From Microtetraspora sp. NBRC 16547 (GTDB lineage: Bacteria > Actinomycetota > Actinomycetes > Streptosporangiales > Streptosporangiaceae), in contig NZ_BSSE01000018.1 of the NCBI RefSeq assembly GCF_030268965.1, positions 62,001 through 126,000 of the forward strand: a DNA stretch of 64,000 nt, read 5' to 3'. Within the stretch, counting starts at the first letter, position 1, and every line of letters begins with the position of its first letter. The notes beneath the pieces are model-generated. The model was not told the DNA's origin. It saw only the letters and a list, made by a program, of their open reading frames with translations, and searched no databases. Positions 9,329 to 17,524 of the stretch are shown here, in pieces. The position numbers and the translations under genes are program-made.

Positions 9329-9616
9329 CAGTGTGATCTACAGGCCTACAGCCTCCACGCGCATCCGGTCTTCCCCACCAAGTACCGGCGTGGTGTGTTC
9401 ACGGGCGACCTGCTGTCACGAGGCGAATACATCATGATCAAGGTCGCCGTCTCCTGTGGCGGCGCCCGCCGAGACGGCAGACTCAGTCGGCTGCCGCTGT
9501 CGATCATCAGGGAGTACATCGAGAACCAGAAACGCCCGGACCAGCGTCCTGGTGGGGAGAGGGAAGCGATTCCTCCCGGGCGTGAACGCCCGGGGTTCCT
9601 CGCTAAATCACGCTGA
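9329..9616 (+). pseudogene. IS200-like transposase TnpA remnant with large internal deletion
   Basis: Two recognisable pieces of TnpA survive in one frame: the N-terminal HAHPVFPTKYRRGVF segment (about 9350-9400) and the C-terminal SCGG and LSIIREYIENQKRP segment (about 9455-9540). The central 80-90 codons, which carry the HUH motif and the catalytic tyrosine region in the family, are missing. It lies divergent to tnpB as in typical IS605 elements, so the element is non-autonomous. The frame runs through the right-end hairpin to a stop at 9614-9616. Confidence 0.75.
9575..9594. repeat. Right-end hairpin of the IS200/IS605-like element
   Basis: Perfect 8-bp stem CCCGGGCG/CGCCCGGG with a TGAA loop, the same tetraloop sequence as at the left end. 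Confidence 0.7.
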
Positions 9617-9826
9617 ACCCGCCTCACGGCCTCCCCGCACCTGGTCTGGCCCGGCCCGGGGGCGATGACGCCCGGCCGTTCGAGAACGTGAGCCCATCGG
9701 TCGAGTCGCTCCGAGGCGTCCCCGCCAGGAAAGCGGTGAACGCGCGCCACCCATGACGGTCGTCACGGGTCAAGTCACGATTCACGCCACTTATCGGCGA
9801 CGATCGGCAAATCTACTGTCGAAGGC

Positions 9827-10723
9827 ATGGAGAACTCGACAGTCCTCTTCCGCGAGGTGAGCAGGCGCTTCGGAACGACGCAGGCCCTTGACCGGGCGAG
9901 CTTCAGTGTCGGCCGAGGCGAGACGGTCGCTCTGCTGGGACACAACGGCGCGGGCAAGTCCACCGCAGTGGATCTCATGCTCGGGCTCCGCCGCCCGGAC
10001 GACGGCGACATCACCATCCTCGGCACGTCCCCGTCACGAGCGGTGGCGGGGGGCCGGGTCGGCGCGCTCCTGCAGACCGGCGGCCTGCCCGACGGGGCGA
10101 CGATCCGCGACATCGTACGGCTGGCCTGCGGCCTGTACGGCGGGAAGCGCCGCGTCGGCGAGGTCCTGGAACTGGCGGGGCTGACAGAGCTGGCCGGCCG
10201 CCAGGCGACCGAGCTGTCCGGTGGTCAGGCGCAGCGGGTGCGGTTCGCCATCGCGGTCTCCGGCCGTCCCGACCTGCTGTTCCTCGACGAGCCGACGGTC
10301 GCTCTCGACGTGGAGGCGCGCCGCGAATTCTGGGCCGTGGTCCGGGGCGCGGCCGAGGACGGCGCCAGCGTGGTCTTCGCCACGCACTATCTGGAGGAGG
10401 CCGACCAGTTCGCCGACCGGGTGGTCGTGCTGAGCCACGGCCGGGTGGTCGCCGACGCCACCCCCTCCGCGATCAAGGCGATGGCGGGGGGCCGCGCGGT
10501 CCGCTGCGTGCTCGCCGCGCCGGACCCGCAGCGCCTGCTCGCCCTGCCGGGCGTGGTCGACGTGACGATCCACGGAAACGACGTACTGCTCCGCACGGAC
10601 GACGCGGACCGGACCGTCGAGATGCTCTACACCTCGATCGGCGGCGTACGCGACCTCGAAGTGACCGGTGCAGGTCTGGAAGAAGCCCTTATCTCTCTCT
10701 CGTCGCGGAAGGACCAGTCATGA
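9827..10723 (+). CDS. ABC transporter ATP-binding protein (DrrA/CcmA-like, ABC-2 exporter)
   Basis: 298 aa. Walker A GHNGAGKST, signature LSGGQAQR, Walker B LLFLDEPT and the switch His (FATHYLEEAD) are all present. The C-terminal extension is typical of the DrrA subfamily of drug and lipid exporters. The stop overlaps the permease start (ATGA), and a sensor kinase and regulator follow in the same way. The four genes (9827-13174) form one operon, the usual layout for a self-regulated antibiotic or envelope-stress exporter. Confidence 0.9.
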   Translation: MENSTVLFREVSRRFGTTQALDRASFSVGRGETVALLGHNGAGKSTAVDLMLGLRRPDDGDITILGTSPSRAVAGGRVGALLQTGGLPDGATIRDIVRLACGLYGGKRRVGEVLELAGLTELAGRQATELSGGQAQRVRFAIAVSGRPDLLFLDEPTVALDVEARREFWAVVRGAAEDGASVVFATHYLEEADQFADRVVVLSHGRVVADATPSAIKAMAGGRAVRCVLAAPDPQRLLALPGVVDVTIHGNDVLLRTDDADRTVEMLYTSIGGVRDLEVTGAGLEEALISLSSRKDQS

Positions 10724-11439
10724 TGTCGTTCATGCGGTTTGAGATCGCCCGTACGGCACGCAACGTGAAGTACCTGATCTTCCTGATCGCCGTCCCTGTC
10801 GGGTTCTACCTGCTCTGGGGACGCCAGAGCGGCGAGCAGGACGGCGTGCAGATCTCGGCGCTGGCGCTGGTCGCGATGGCCGTGTACGCGGCGACGGGCG
10901 GAGCGCTCATGGCGGCCGGGGGCGGAGTCGCCGACGACCGGGCCCAGGGGTGGATCCGGCAGCTGAAGGTCACCCCGCTCAGCGACGCGCGGTGGCTGGC
11001 CGGCCGGATCGTGCTCGGCGTCCTGATGGTCCTGCCCGGCGTGGCCGGCGTGTCCCTGGCGGGGCTGCTCGCCGGCCACGTGCACCTGCCGGCCGGGCGG
11101 TGGGCCGCGCTGATCGGGCTGTTGCTCGTCGGCTCGCTGCCGTTCGGGCTGCTCGGTCTGTTCCTCGGTCTCATCCTGCGGGGCAAGACCGCCCAGCTCG
11201 GCATCGTCGTCGTCTTCTTCGCGCTCGCCGTGCTCGGCGGGGTGATCGGAGCGGGCGCGCTGCCCGGAATCTGGGAGAAGGTCCGGCAGCTCACCCCGTC
11301 CTACGGGCTCGTCCAGGGCGGCAACGCCGTGATCGCGGGGCACGCGCCCACGGTCACGCAGGCCGGCGTGCTGGCCGTCTGGACCGTCGTCGCCGGTGTC
11401 GCCGTGATCCTGCGGTGGCGGCAGAGCTCGGGCGCATGA
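10720..11439 (+). CDS. ABC-2 type transporter permease
   Basis: 239 aa with six predicted membrane segments, including YLIFLIAVPVGFYLL near the start and VVAGVAVILRW at the end. An ABC2_membrane-like signature (GWIRQLKVTPLSDARWLAGR) lies before the third segment. Two consecutive ATG codons (10720 and 10723) are available; the first overlaps the ATPase stop. It is the membrane half of the exporter encoded with the preceding ATPase. Confidence 0.87.
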   Translation: MMSFMRFEIARTARNVKYLIFLIAVPVGFYLLWGRQSGEQDGVQISALALVAMAVYAATGGALMAAGGGVADDRAQGWIRQLKVTPLSDARWLAGRIVLGVLMVLPGVAGVSLAGLLAGHVHLPAGRWAALIGLLLVGSLPFGLLGLFLGLILRGKTAQLGIVVVFFALAVLGGVIGAGALPGIWEKVRQLTPSYGLVQGGNAVIAGHAPTVTQAGVLAVWTVVAGVAVILRWRQSSGA

Positions 11440-12569
11440 GCGCCGTGTCCGACAGGCCAGAGGACGGCTCCGCGCAACGGATCACCTCGGTGTGGTCGGC
11501 ACGGAGCTGGTCCCGTTTCATCCTGATGATCGTGGCGACGGTCTTCGCCTCGATCGTGTACGTGAACGGTGCCCACCCCGCGTGGGCCGTCGCCCTCACC
11601 CTCGGACTCGCCGCGCTGACCGCCGTCCTCGGCGTGGTGACCAGGGTCATCCCGGACGATCGGGAGAGTCACTGGCTCCTCGCGTTCGGGGCGCTGGTGG
11701 TGCTCGCTCTCGGGCTGGTGGCGTGGGGCGGCCCTGAGTGGGCGGTGAACGTCGCCTGGGCGACCTCGGCCGCGGGCTGGAGCCGGAGGAAGCAAAGGAA
11801 ACCGCTGATCCTCGGCATCGGCGCGGTGACCGGGCTGCTCGTCCTCGCGCACGGCGCGGATGCCGGACAGGCCGTGATCCTCACCGCGTCCGTCCTGCTG
11901 ATCGGCATGTTCTCGGCCCAGGCGCGCAGAAGCGCCGAGCTGATCGACGAGCTCCGGGATACGCGGCGGGAGCTGGCCCGGCTCGCCGTACTGGAGGAGC
12001 GCAACCGCATCGCCCGCGACCTGCACGACCTGGTCGGGCACAGCCTCTCGGTCGTCGCGGTGAAGACGGAGCTCGCCCGCCGCCTGCTCCCCATCGACAA
12101 GGAACGGACCGACGCGGAGCTGAAGGACATCGACGCGACCGTGCGCCGGGCCCTCTCCGAGGTGCGGCAGGCCGTCACCAGCTACCGCCAGCCCACACTC
12201 GCCGCGGAGCTGTCGTCCGCCGTCCAGGCGGCGGAGGCGGCGGGCATCGTGTGCACAGTACGCGCACCGGACACCTGGGACCTGCCGGTGCCCGTGGAGG
12301 GGCTGCTCGCGTGGACGGTGCGCGAGGGGATCACCAACGTCCTGCGGCACAGCGGCGCGTCGTCGTGCGTCATCACCGTGTCCGCGGACCCGCCCGTGTC
12401 GGTGGAGGTCGCCGACGACGGCTCGGGCGCCCCGGACGGAGGACACCCGGGCAACGGGCTCATCGGGCTGAGCGAGCGGGCCCGCGCCCTCGGCGGGTCG
12501 CTCACCGTGGGACGCCGCGACGGAGGCGGCTTCCTGCTGAGGGTCGAGGCACCGAAGGAGACACGATGA
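11436..12569 (+). CDS. NarL-type sensor histidine kinase (HisKA_3)
   Basis: 377 aa, starting at an ATG overlapping the permease stop. The N-terminal half has five or six membrane segments (residues 28-155). The HisKA_3 box ARDLHDLVGHSLS carries phospho-acceptor His197. The HATPase region (REGITNVLRHSGAS, VADDGSGAP, GNGLIGLSERA) is complete. It resembles DesK/LiaS-like kinases that sense membrane or antibiotic stress with few extracytoplasmic residues. It is coupled to the response regulator by ATGA and probably activates its own exporter operon. Confidence 0.9.
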   Translation: MSAVSDRPEDGSAQRITSVWSARSWSRFILMIVATVFASIVYVNGAHPAWAVALTLGLAALTAVLGVVTRVIPDDRESHWLLAFGALVVLALGLVAWGGPEWAVNVAWATSAAGWSRRKQRKPLILGIGAVTGLLVLAHGADAGQAVILTASVLLIGMFSAQARRSAELIDELRDTRRELARLAVLEERNRIARDLHDLVGHSLSVVAVKTELARRLLPIDKERTDAELKDIDATVRRALSEVRQAVTSYRQPTLAAELSSAVQAAEAAGIVCTVRAPDTWDLPVPVEGLLAWTVREGITNVLRHSGASSCVITVSADPPVSVEVADDGSGAPDGGHPGNGLIGLSERARALGGSLTVGRRDGGGFLLRVEAPKETR

Positions 12570-13174
12570 CGATCCGCATCCTGCTGGCCGAGGACCAGAC
12601 CATGTTCCGCGGCGCGATGGCGGCGCTGCTGTCGCTTGAACCCGGCTTCGAGGTGGTCGGCGACGTGGCACGCGGCGACCAGGTCGTGGGCGCCTGCGAG
12701 GCGTTCCGTCCCGACGTGGCGCTGCTCGACATCGAGATGCCCGGCATCGACGGGCTGGAGGCGGCCAGGCGGCTGCGTACGGCGGTGCCGGAGACGAAGG
12801 TCGTCATCGTCACCACCTTCGGCCGACCGGGCTACCTGCACGCCGCGCTCGCCGCCGGGGCCAAGGGCTTCCTCATCAAGGACACCCCGATCGAGCAGCT
12901 GTCGGCCGCGATCCGGAAGGTCGCGGACGGCGGGCAGGCGATCGACCCGGCGCTGGCGGTCGCCGCTCTCAGCGAGGGTGCCAGCCCGCTCACGCCGCGC
13001 GAGAGGGACGTGCTCGCCGCCGCCCGCGGCCACGGCACCATCGCTGACATCGCGTCCGACCTCCACCTTTCGGCGGGTACGGTGCGCAACCACCTGTCCG
13101 CGGCCATTCAGAAGCTCGGCGCGCGGACCAGGGCCGAGGCCGTGGAGATCGCGGCGGGCAAGGGCTGGCTCTGA
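12566..13174 (+). CDS. NarL/LuxR-family response regulator
   Basis: 202 aa. The receiver domain has AEDQ, phospho-acceptor D55 (ALLDIEMPG) and K105 (FLIKDTP). The C-terminal LuxR-type helix-turn-helix reads LTPRERDVLAAARG, then LHLSAGTVRNHLSAAIQKLG. It is the last gene of the ABC-2 exporter / two-component operon. Its stop codon lies at the beginning of a 32-bp tandem repeat array. Confidence 0.9.
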   Translation: MTIRILLAEDQTMFRGAMAALLSLEPGFEVVGDVARGDQVVGACEAFRPDVALLDIEMPGIDGLEAARRLRTAVPETKVVIVTTFGRPGYLHAALAAGAKGFLIKDTPIEQLSAAIRKVADGGQAIDPALAVAALSEGASPLTPRERDVLAAARGHGTIADIASDLHLSAGTVRNHLSAAIQKLGARTRAEAVEIAAGKGWL

Positions 13175-13332
13175 GGGTGGCTCTCACCGGCTCTTGGCTG
13201 CTCTGAGGGTGGCTCTCACCGGCTCTTGGCTGCTCTGAGGGTGGCTCTCACCGGCTCTTGGCTGCTCTGAGGGTGGCTCTCACCGGCTCTTGGCTGCTCT
13301 GAGGGTGGCTCTCACCGGCTCTTGGCTGCTCT
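13173..13332. repeat. Five perfect 32-bp tandem repeats
   Basis: Five head-to-tail copies of a 32-bp unit start at GAGGGTGGCTCTCACC; units begin at 13173, 13205, 13237, 13269 and 13301. Each holds a small GGTG-GCTCT-CACC stem. The first unit overlaps the TGA stop of the response regulator, and 11 bp of partly matching sequence precede it. The unit is not a multiple of 3 and no gene runs through it. It may work as a multi-hairpin 3' end or be a variable-number repeat. Confidence 0.95.
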
Positions 13333-13390
13333 GACGTCGGCTGCTCCCGCCGTCCGGCCCGCCGGCCGAGCCTCTCGGCAGGTCGCGGGG

Positions 13391-13414
13391 TATAATTCGG
13401 TTGTTGCCTAACAA
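13391..13414 (+). promoter_or_regulatory. Promoter (-10 TATAAT) and overlapping operator for the SdpR-like gene
   Basis: A perfect TATAAT lies at 13391-13396, rare in this GC-rich DNA. An inverted repeat TTGTT-GCCT-AACAA follows at 13401-13414, where transcription should start, 13 bp before the ATG. A repressor bound there would block initiation, which fits autorepression by the ArsR/SdpR-type protein. Confidence 0.6.
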
Positions 13415-13426
13415 GGAAACGATGCG

Positions 13427-13765
13427 ATGAATCTCGTCTACGAGGCCCTGGCGCACCCCACGCGCCGGCAGATCATCGCGCTGTTGCGGCGGGGAGACCT
13501 CCCCGCGGGAGAGATCGCCGCCCACTTCGACATCGCCAAGCCCACGCTCTCCGGCCACCTGCGAGTGCTGCGCGAGGCCGGCCTGGTGCTCGGAGAGCGG
13601 CACGGCACCTCGATCGTCTACAGCCTCCAGCTCTCCCTGCTGGAGGAGTCGCTGGCCGCGCTTCTCAACCTCTTCCAGATCGACTCGGCCGGGCCCCCTG
13701 AACCGGATTCGTCCTCTCCTGACCCGACCCCGGCCCCCATCACGACGAGGAAAGGATCCCCATGA
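13427..13765 (+). CDS. ArsR/SdpR-family autorepressor
   Basis: 112 aa. The winged helix-turn-helix spans nearly the whole N-terminal 85 residues: EALAHPTRRQIIALLRRG, PTLSGHLRVLREAGLV, then the wing ERHGTSIVYSL. A Pro/Ser-rich tail follows. There are no metal-binding Cys motifs, as in SdpR rather than metal-sensing ArsR. The downstream gene encodes an SdpI-like membrane protein with a 4-bp overlap. In Bacillus, SdpR represses sdpRI and is titrated by SdpI when the toxin SdpC is bound. Confidence 0.85.
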   Translation: MNLVYEALAHPTRRQIIALLRRGDLPAGEIAAHFDIAKPTLSGHLRVLREAGLVLGERHGTSIVYSLQLSLLEESLAALLNLFQIDSAGPPEPDSSSPDPTPAPITTRKGSP

Positions 13766-14463
13766 CCAAGGACGCCGTTCCCGAGGACCCCGTGAACGAG
13801 ACCCGGCTGAACACGCGCCCCGGCCTCATCGCCACCGCCGCCGCCCTGCTCCTGACCGGCGGGATCTCCCTGTGGGGGTGGCAAAACCTCCCCAACGACG
13901 CGCGGATCCCCATGCACTGGGGGATCTCCGGCGAGGCGGACCGCTTCGGCGGCAAGACGGAGGCCCTGCTGACGCTCCCCCTGATCATCCTCGGGATCGG
14001 CGCGCTGCTCGCCTTCTCTCCCCGCCTGGCGCCCAGGCAGCAGAACACGGCGCGGTCGCGGCACGTCTACTTCGCCGCCTGGATCGGCATGCTGGTCCTG
14101 CTCACGGTCCTGCACGCCGTGAGCATCATCAACGCGGCCGGCGGCGATCTCCCCATGACCAGGATCATCGTGGCCCTGCTCGGCGCCCTCTTCCTGGTGC
14201 TGGGGAACTACCTGCCCAAGTCGCGCAGCAACTGGCTCGCGGGCGTACGCACCCCCTGGACCCTCGACAGCGACCTGGCCTGGAGGCGCGCCAACCGCCT
14301 GGCGGGGTTCCTCTTCGCCGGGTTGGGCCTGGTGCTCCTGGTCACGGCCTTCATCCTGCCGATCCCCGCGCTGTTCGCCGTCCTCCTCGCCGGAGTGGTG
14401 ATCTGCTCGATCGGCCCGACCGCCTACTCATGGTGGACGTGGCGCGCCGAAAACGGCCGCTGA
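13762..14463 (+). CDS. SdpI-family membrane protein (DUF1648 + SdpI)
   Basis: 233 aa with six predicted membrane segments. The N-terminal DUF1648 signature is present (LPNDARIPMHWGISGEADRF), and the C-terminal SdpI signature GNYLPKSRSNWLAGVRTPWT lies near residues 152-171. Its start overlaps the SdpR-like stop (ATGA). In Bacillus SdpI is both immunity protein and signal receptor. No SdpC-like toxin gene is visible here, so the pair may sense a foreign toxin or membrane stress. Confidence 0.87.
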   Translation: MTKDAVPEDPVNETRLNTRPGLIATAAALLLTGGISLWGWQNLPNDARIPMHWGISGEADRFGGKTEALLTLPLIILGIGALLAFSPRLAPRQQNTARSRHVYFAAWIGMLVLLTVLHAVSIINAAGGDLPMTRIIVALLGALFLVLGNYLPKSRSNWLAGVRTPWTLDSDLAWRRANRLAGFLFAGLGLVLLVTAFILPIPALFAVLLAGVVICSIGPTAYSWWTWRAENGR

Positions 14464-14551
14464 CCGGAGCCCTGCCACGCACCGGAGCGCGCCTCGGGCC
14501 GGAGCCGGGTCGCCGTACGGTCTCGCCCGGCGCGAGGACTCTCGGCCAAGG

Positions 14552-15757
14552 TCACGTCTTCCTGGCCCGGGGCCGGCGCAGCAACAGGAAGGCGCCAAGC
14601 AGGAAGAGGAGCCCGATCGCCACCCCGGTGCCGCCGATGAGCAGGTAACCGGAGTCGATGGGCGGGTGCGTGAAGGGCTCGTCGGTCGGGCCGTTCCCGA
14701 AGTACTTCTTCCCCTTGTACGGCACCGCCGCGATCTCGGCCTTCGTCGCCGATCCCGCCGCCGTGACCGCCGCCGCCGCGTCCACCTGCCCGTAGCCCAC
14801 CAAGGGATTCCAGCCGCCGGTCGGATGCTTGGCGGTCTTCGTCAGGATGTCCCGCACCTGACCGGGGTTCAGATCCGGGTTGCGCGACAGCATCAACGCC
14901 ACCACCCCGGCGGCGAGCGAGCACGAGTCAGACGTGCCATCACCCTGCCGGTAGCCGCCGGTGTTAGAGGCGCCGACAATCCCCACGCCCGGAGCGGAGA
15001 TCGCGTTGTAGGTGTGCACCTGGGAGAACTCGGCGCGGCGGCCGTCCGGCCCCGATGCCGCCACGCCGATCACTCCCGGATAGGCGGCGGGATAGGACAC
15101 GTTATTGTTCGCGTCCTTGTCGAAGTTCTTGTCAAAGATGCTGCTGGTGCCGCCGCCGTTGCCCGAAGCGGCCACGATGACCACGCCCTTGGCGAGCGCG
15201 TAGCCCACCGCGGCGGCCGTGTCCTCCTCGTAAATGTCGAAGAACGCCCACTCACTGGTGCCGAGGGACATCGAGATGACCTTGGCGCCCTTGTCGACGG
15301 CGTACTTAATACCCTTGGCCAGCGCCTCACGGGCCTTCCAGGCCTGTTTGTCCGACTTGAGCAGCTTTTTGGCCTTCTCGCGGGCAGGGTCCTTATGGTC
15401 GTAGATAACGCGCACCGACAGGACCCGCGCCTGGGGCGCCACGTTCAGCACATTGGACGCCATCGCGGTCCCGTGCTCTCCCCAGTACGACATTCCCGGG
15501 CGGGCACCGCCGCCGACGAAGTCAGGTCCCGTGATCACCCGCCCCTTGAGCGCGGGGTGGTTCGCCACGACGCCCGTATCGAGGACCGCGACCGTGACCC
15601 CCTTCCCCTGCGCCGCCTTGTGCGCCTGGGGCACGTTCATGGCCGCCACTTCCCAGTGTGGTGGCGCGTCCGCCGCCGCTGGCGGCGCTGTACCGGTGGC
15701 GAGCAGGACGCCGAACACAGGGGTGAGCAGAGCCGTACCGGCCCGCTTGCGCATCAT
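14552..15757 (-). CDS. Membrane-anchored subtilisin-like serine protease (S8, mycosin-like)
   Basis: 401 aa from the ATG at 15757; a GTG at 15763 overlapping the upstream stop is an alternative. Signal peptide residues 1-29 are followed by the S8 domain: D60 (AVLDTGV), H95 (EHGTAMAS), oxyanion N200 (ASGNGG) and Ser276. The last lies in GTSDSCSLAAG rather than the usual GTSxAxP, so the proline is missing. A C-terminal TM helix (YLLIGGTGVAIGLLFLLGAF) and basic tail anchor it outside the membrane. That architecture is like type VII-associated mycosins, but no ESX genes are near. It lies 2 bp after the proline-rich membrane-protein gene, so the two are probably co-expressed. Confidence 0.87.
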   Translation of the reverse strand: MMRKRAGTALLTPVFGVLLATGTAPPAAADAPPHWEVAAMNVPQAHKAAQGKGVTVAVLDTGVVANHPALKGRVITGPDFVGGGARPGMSYWGEHGTAMASNVLNVAPQARVLSVRVIYDHKDPAREKAKKLLKSDKQAWKAREALAKGIKYAVDKGAKVISMSLGTSEWAFFDIYEEDTAAAVGYALAKGVVIVAASGNGGGTSSIFDKNFDKDANNNVSYPAAYPGVIGVAASGPDGRRAEFSQVHTYNAISAPGVGIVGASNTGGYRQGDGTSDSCSLAAGVVALMLSRNPDLNPGQVRDILTKTAKHPTGGWNPLVGYGQVDAAAAVTAAGSATKAEIAAVPYKGKKYFGNGPTDEPFTHPPIDSGYLLIGGTGVAIGLLFLLGAFLLLRRPRARKT

Positions 15758-15759
15758 CG

Positions 15760-17055
15760 TCACGCTCCGAACGTGAGATCGGTCAGCCGCCACGCGACGG
15801 ACTTTGCCAGCCCCTTAGCGGTCTCGACCCAGGGGGAGCGGTCCTGCCACTGGTCGATCGGCGCCCGCCCCCAGGGTTGTGGGAGCCTGCCCGGCTTTCT
15901 GCCGTCGGCGGGTCCGGCCGTGGCCACCACGAAACAGGGCGTGTACGTATCCATCACGTAGTTTCCGCCGTCTCCGGTCCGCGCCCGGTCGTCCCACTTC
16001 GTTCCGGGTGCGGCCAGGGCGCGTACCGCGTGGTCCACCCGTTCATCGGACAGCTGGGCCAGCAGTGGTTCGAAAATACGCGGCCAGGCGGTGTCCTCCC
16101 GCTTCAGCGTGACGATGGCGATCGTCGCCGCGCTCCCACCGGTGTCGTCGACGTAGGTGGCGCGCACGGCCGCCACGCAACCGCTCTTGGCCGCCAGCTG
16201 GGCGAACTTTTGCGACAGCGCCTTGTCGCAGGAGGTGTCCTCCGAGATCGCGACTCGCGTCCAGCCGCGCTCGTCGTTCGGATCGCCCTGCTTCTTCTCC
16301 GGGTCCTGCAGGCCGATCACATTGGGGAACAGCTTATCCACGGGCTCGTTGCGCCACAGGTTCCGCGCGTACTCCTGGTTGCGGATCTCCTGCCGGCTGT
16401 TGGAGATCGCTTGGGCGATCACAGCGCCACCTCCGAGCAGGGGCAGGAGGCCGATGGCGGCCGTGAGGATCCCTCCCACGATCCGGCCGGGGCCGCGCCG
16501 GGGCCTCTCCTCACCGGCGAATGGTTCCGCTGCGGGGTACTGCTGAGGCGCCGCCGGAGAGTACTGCTGAAACGGCGCCGCGGGAGGGGACTGCTGATAC
16601 GTCCCCGGTGGCTGCCCCGACGCATATTGCTGATACGGCGCCGCCGGTTGGCCCGGAGCGTACTGCTGCATCGTGGGCGGTTGCTCCGGCGCGTACTGCG
16701 GATACGCGGTCGGCGGTTGCTGCACCGCGGGCGGGTACGTGCCGTACCCCTGGTTCTGCCCTTGGGCTTGACCTGGTCCCGGCCAGGCGCCCTGTCCTGG
16801 AACCTGCCCTGGCCCCTGTTCTGGGCCTTGTCCTAGCCCCGGGCCTTGTCCAGGAACCGGGACCTGGCCGTGGCTTGGGGGCGGGAACTGCCCCGGCGCC
16901 GGTGGCGGATATGGGGCGGGCCACTGGCCATAGGGACCGGCGGGGTTGGGGGGATAGCCCGGGCCCGGCGGGTCCGGGGGATGCCCGGAGCCCGGGTCCG
17001 GGGGATTCGGAGGGTGTGCGGGATGCCCGGGATCTTGGGAGGGGGGATACACCAT
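15760..17055 (-). CDS. Proline/glutamine-rich single-pass membrane protein, partner of S8 protease
   Basis: 431 aa. Residues 1-180 are low-complexity Pro/Gly/Gln/Tyr with repeats such as QQYAPGQPAAPY. A single TM helix (about 192-216) follows, then a folded domain of about 210 residues with Cys residues in DTSCDK, KSGCVA and TPCFVV. A GGAGAG site precedes the ATG. The C-terminal domain should lie outside the membrane beside the co-encoded protease, perhaps as its substrate, chaperone or inhibitor. No named family is recognised. Confidence 0.7.
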   Translation of the reverse strand: MVYPPSQDPGHPAHPPNPPDPGSGHPPDPPGPGYPPNPAGPYGQWPAPYPPPAPGQFPPPSHGQVPVPGQGPGLGQGPEQGPGQVPGQGAWPGPGQAQGQNQGYGTYPPAVQQPPTAYPQYAPEQPPTMQQYAPGQPAAPYQQYASGQPPGTYQQSPPAAPFQQYSPAAPQQYPAAEPFAGEERPRRGPGRIVGGILTAAIGLLPLLGGGAVIAQAISNSRQEIRNQEYARNLWRNEPVDKLFPNVIGLQDPEKKQGDPNDERGWTRVAISEDTSCDKALSQKFAQLAAKSGCVAAVRATYVDDTGGSAATIAIVTLKREDTAWPRIFEPLLAQLSDERVDHAVRALAAPGTKWDDRARTGDGGNYVMDTYTPCFVVATAGPADGRKPGRLPQPWGRAPIDQWQDRSPWVETAKGLAKSVAWRLTDLTFGA

Positions 17056-17190
17056 CTCTCTCCGGTTGTGCGTGCCGTACGGCGAGACCGCTCACTCGAA
17101 GGGGTCGGCCGCCCGACCGGAATGTGGGGCGGTACCGGGCGCACGCCGGATTTAACCTCTCCGCCCCCGATCATCACATTCGGCACTATA

Positions 17191-17490
17191 GTCACCTTCC
17201 TCCCACACGCCGCCGACCGGCTGCAGCGCACCGCGTCCTGGCTGGAGGGCCTCGAAGGCGGCATCGACTACCTGCACAGGGTGATCATCGAGGACCGGCT
17301 CGGATCTGCGCCGAACTCGACGCCGCCATGGCCCGCCACGTGTCGGACCACACCGGCGAGTGGCGCGCCACGCTGGAGGACCCCGAGAAGCTGCGCCGCT
17401 TCGTGTCCTTCGTGAACGCGCCGGACACCCCGGACCCGAGCATCGTCTTCGAGCCCGAACGCGACCAGATCAAGCCCGTCATATTGAAGA
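17191..17490 (+). pseudogene. Remnant of nitrite reductase large subunit (NirB) C-terminus, frameshifted
   Basis: In frame 1 the translation RTASWLEGLEGGIDYL, then EDRLG, matches the C-terminal part of assimilatory NirB. A single missing base near 17306 then shifts the frame. Two frames later ICAELDAAMARHV, TLEDPEKLRRFVSFVNAPD and a terminal VFEPERDQ continue the same family. The rest of nirB (FAD, 2Fe-2S and sirohaem parts) is absent, as is nirD. It is a decayed 3' fragment left after deletion or rearrangement. The match is from my knowledge of the family, not a search. Confidence 0.75.
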
Positions 17491-17524
17491 TCATCCGGCC
17501 ACGGGGGATGCCCGCGACGTTGAC

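Larger units (their letters stand above)
8040..9610. mobile_element. IS200/IS605-family element with intact tnpB and decayed tnpA
   Basis: The unit contains tnpB (minus strand) and a divergent tnpA remnant (plus strand). Hairpins lie at the outer edges. The left one is at 8051-8075, GGCCC-TGAA-GGGCC with outer GCTT/AAGC pairing. The right one is at 9575-9594, CCCGGGCG-TGAA-CGCCCGGG. Subterminal hairpins rather than inverted repeats are the signature of this family, which moves as single-stranded DNA through an HUH tyrosine transposase. With tnpA gutted, the copy should be unable to move on its own. The exact ends are approximate. Confidence 0.8.

Noticed and set aside
13173-13332. CRISPR array
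   Set aside because: The 32-bp units are directly adjacent with no spacers.
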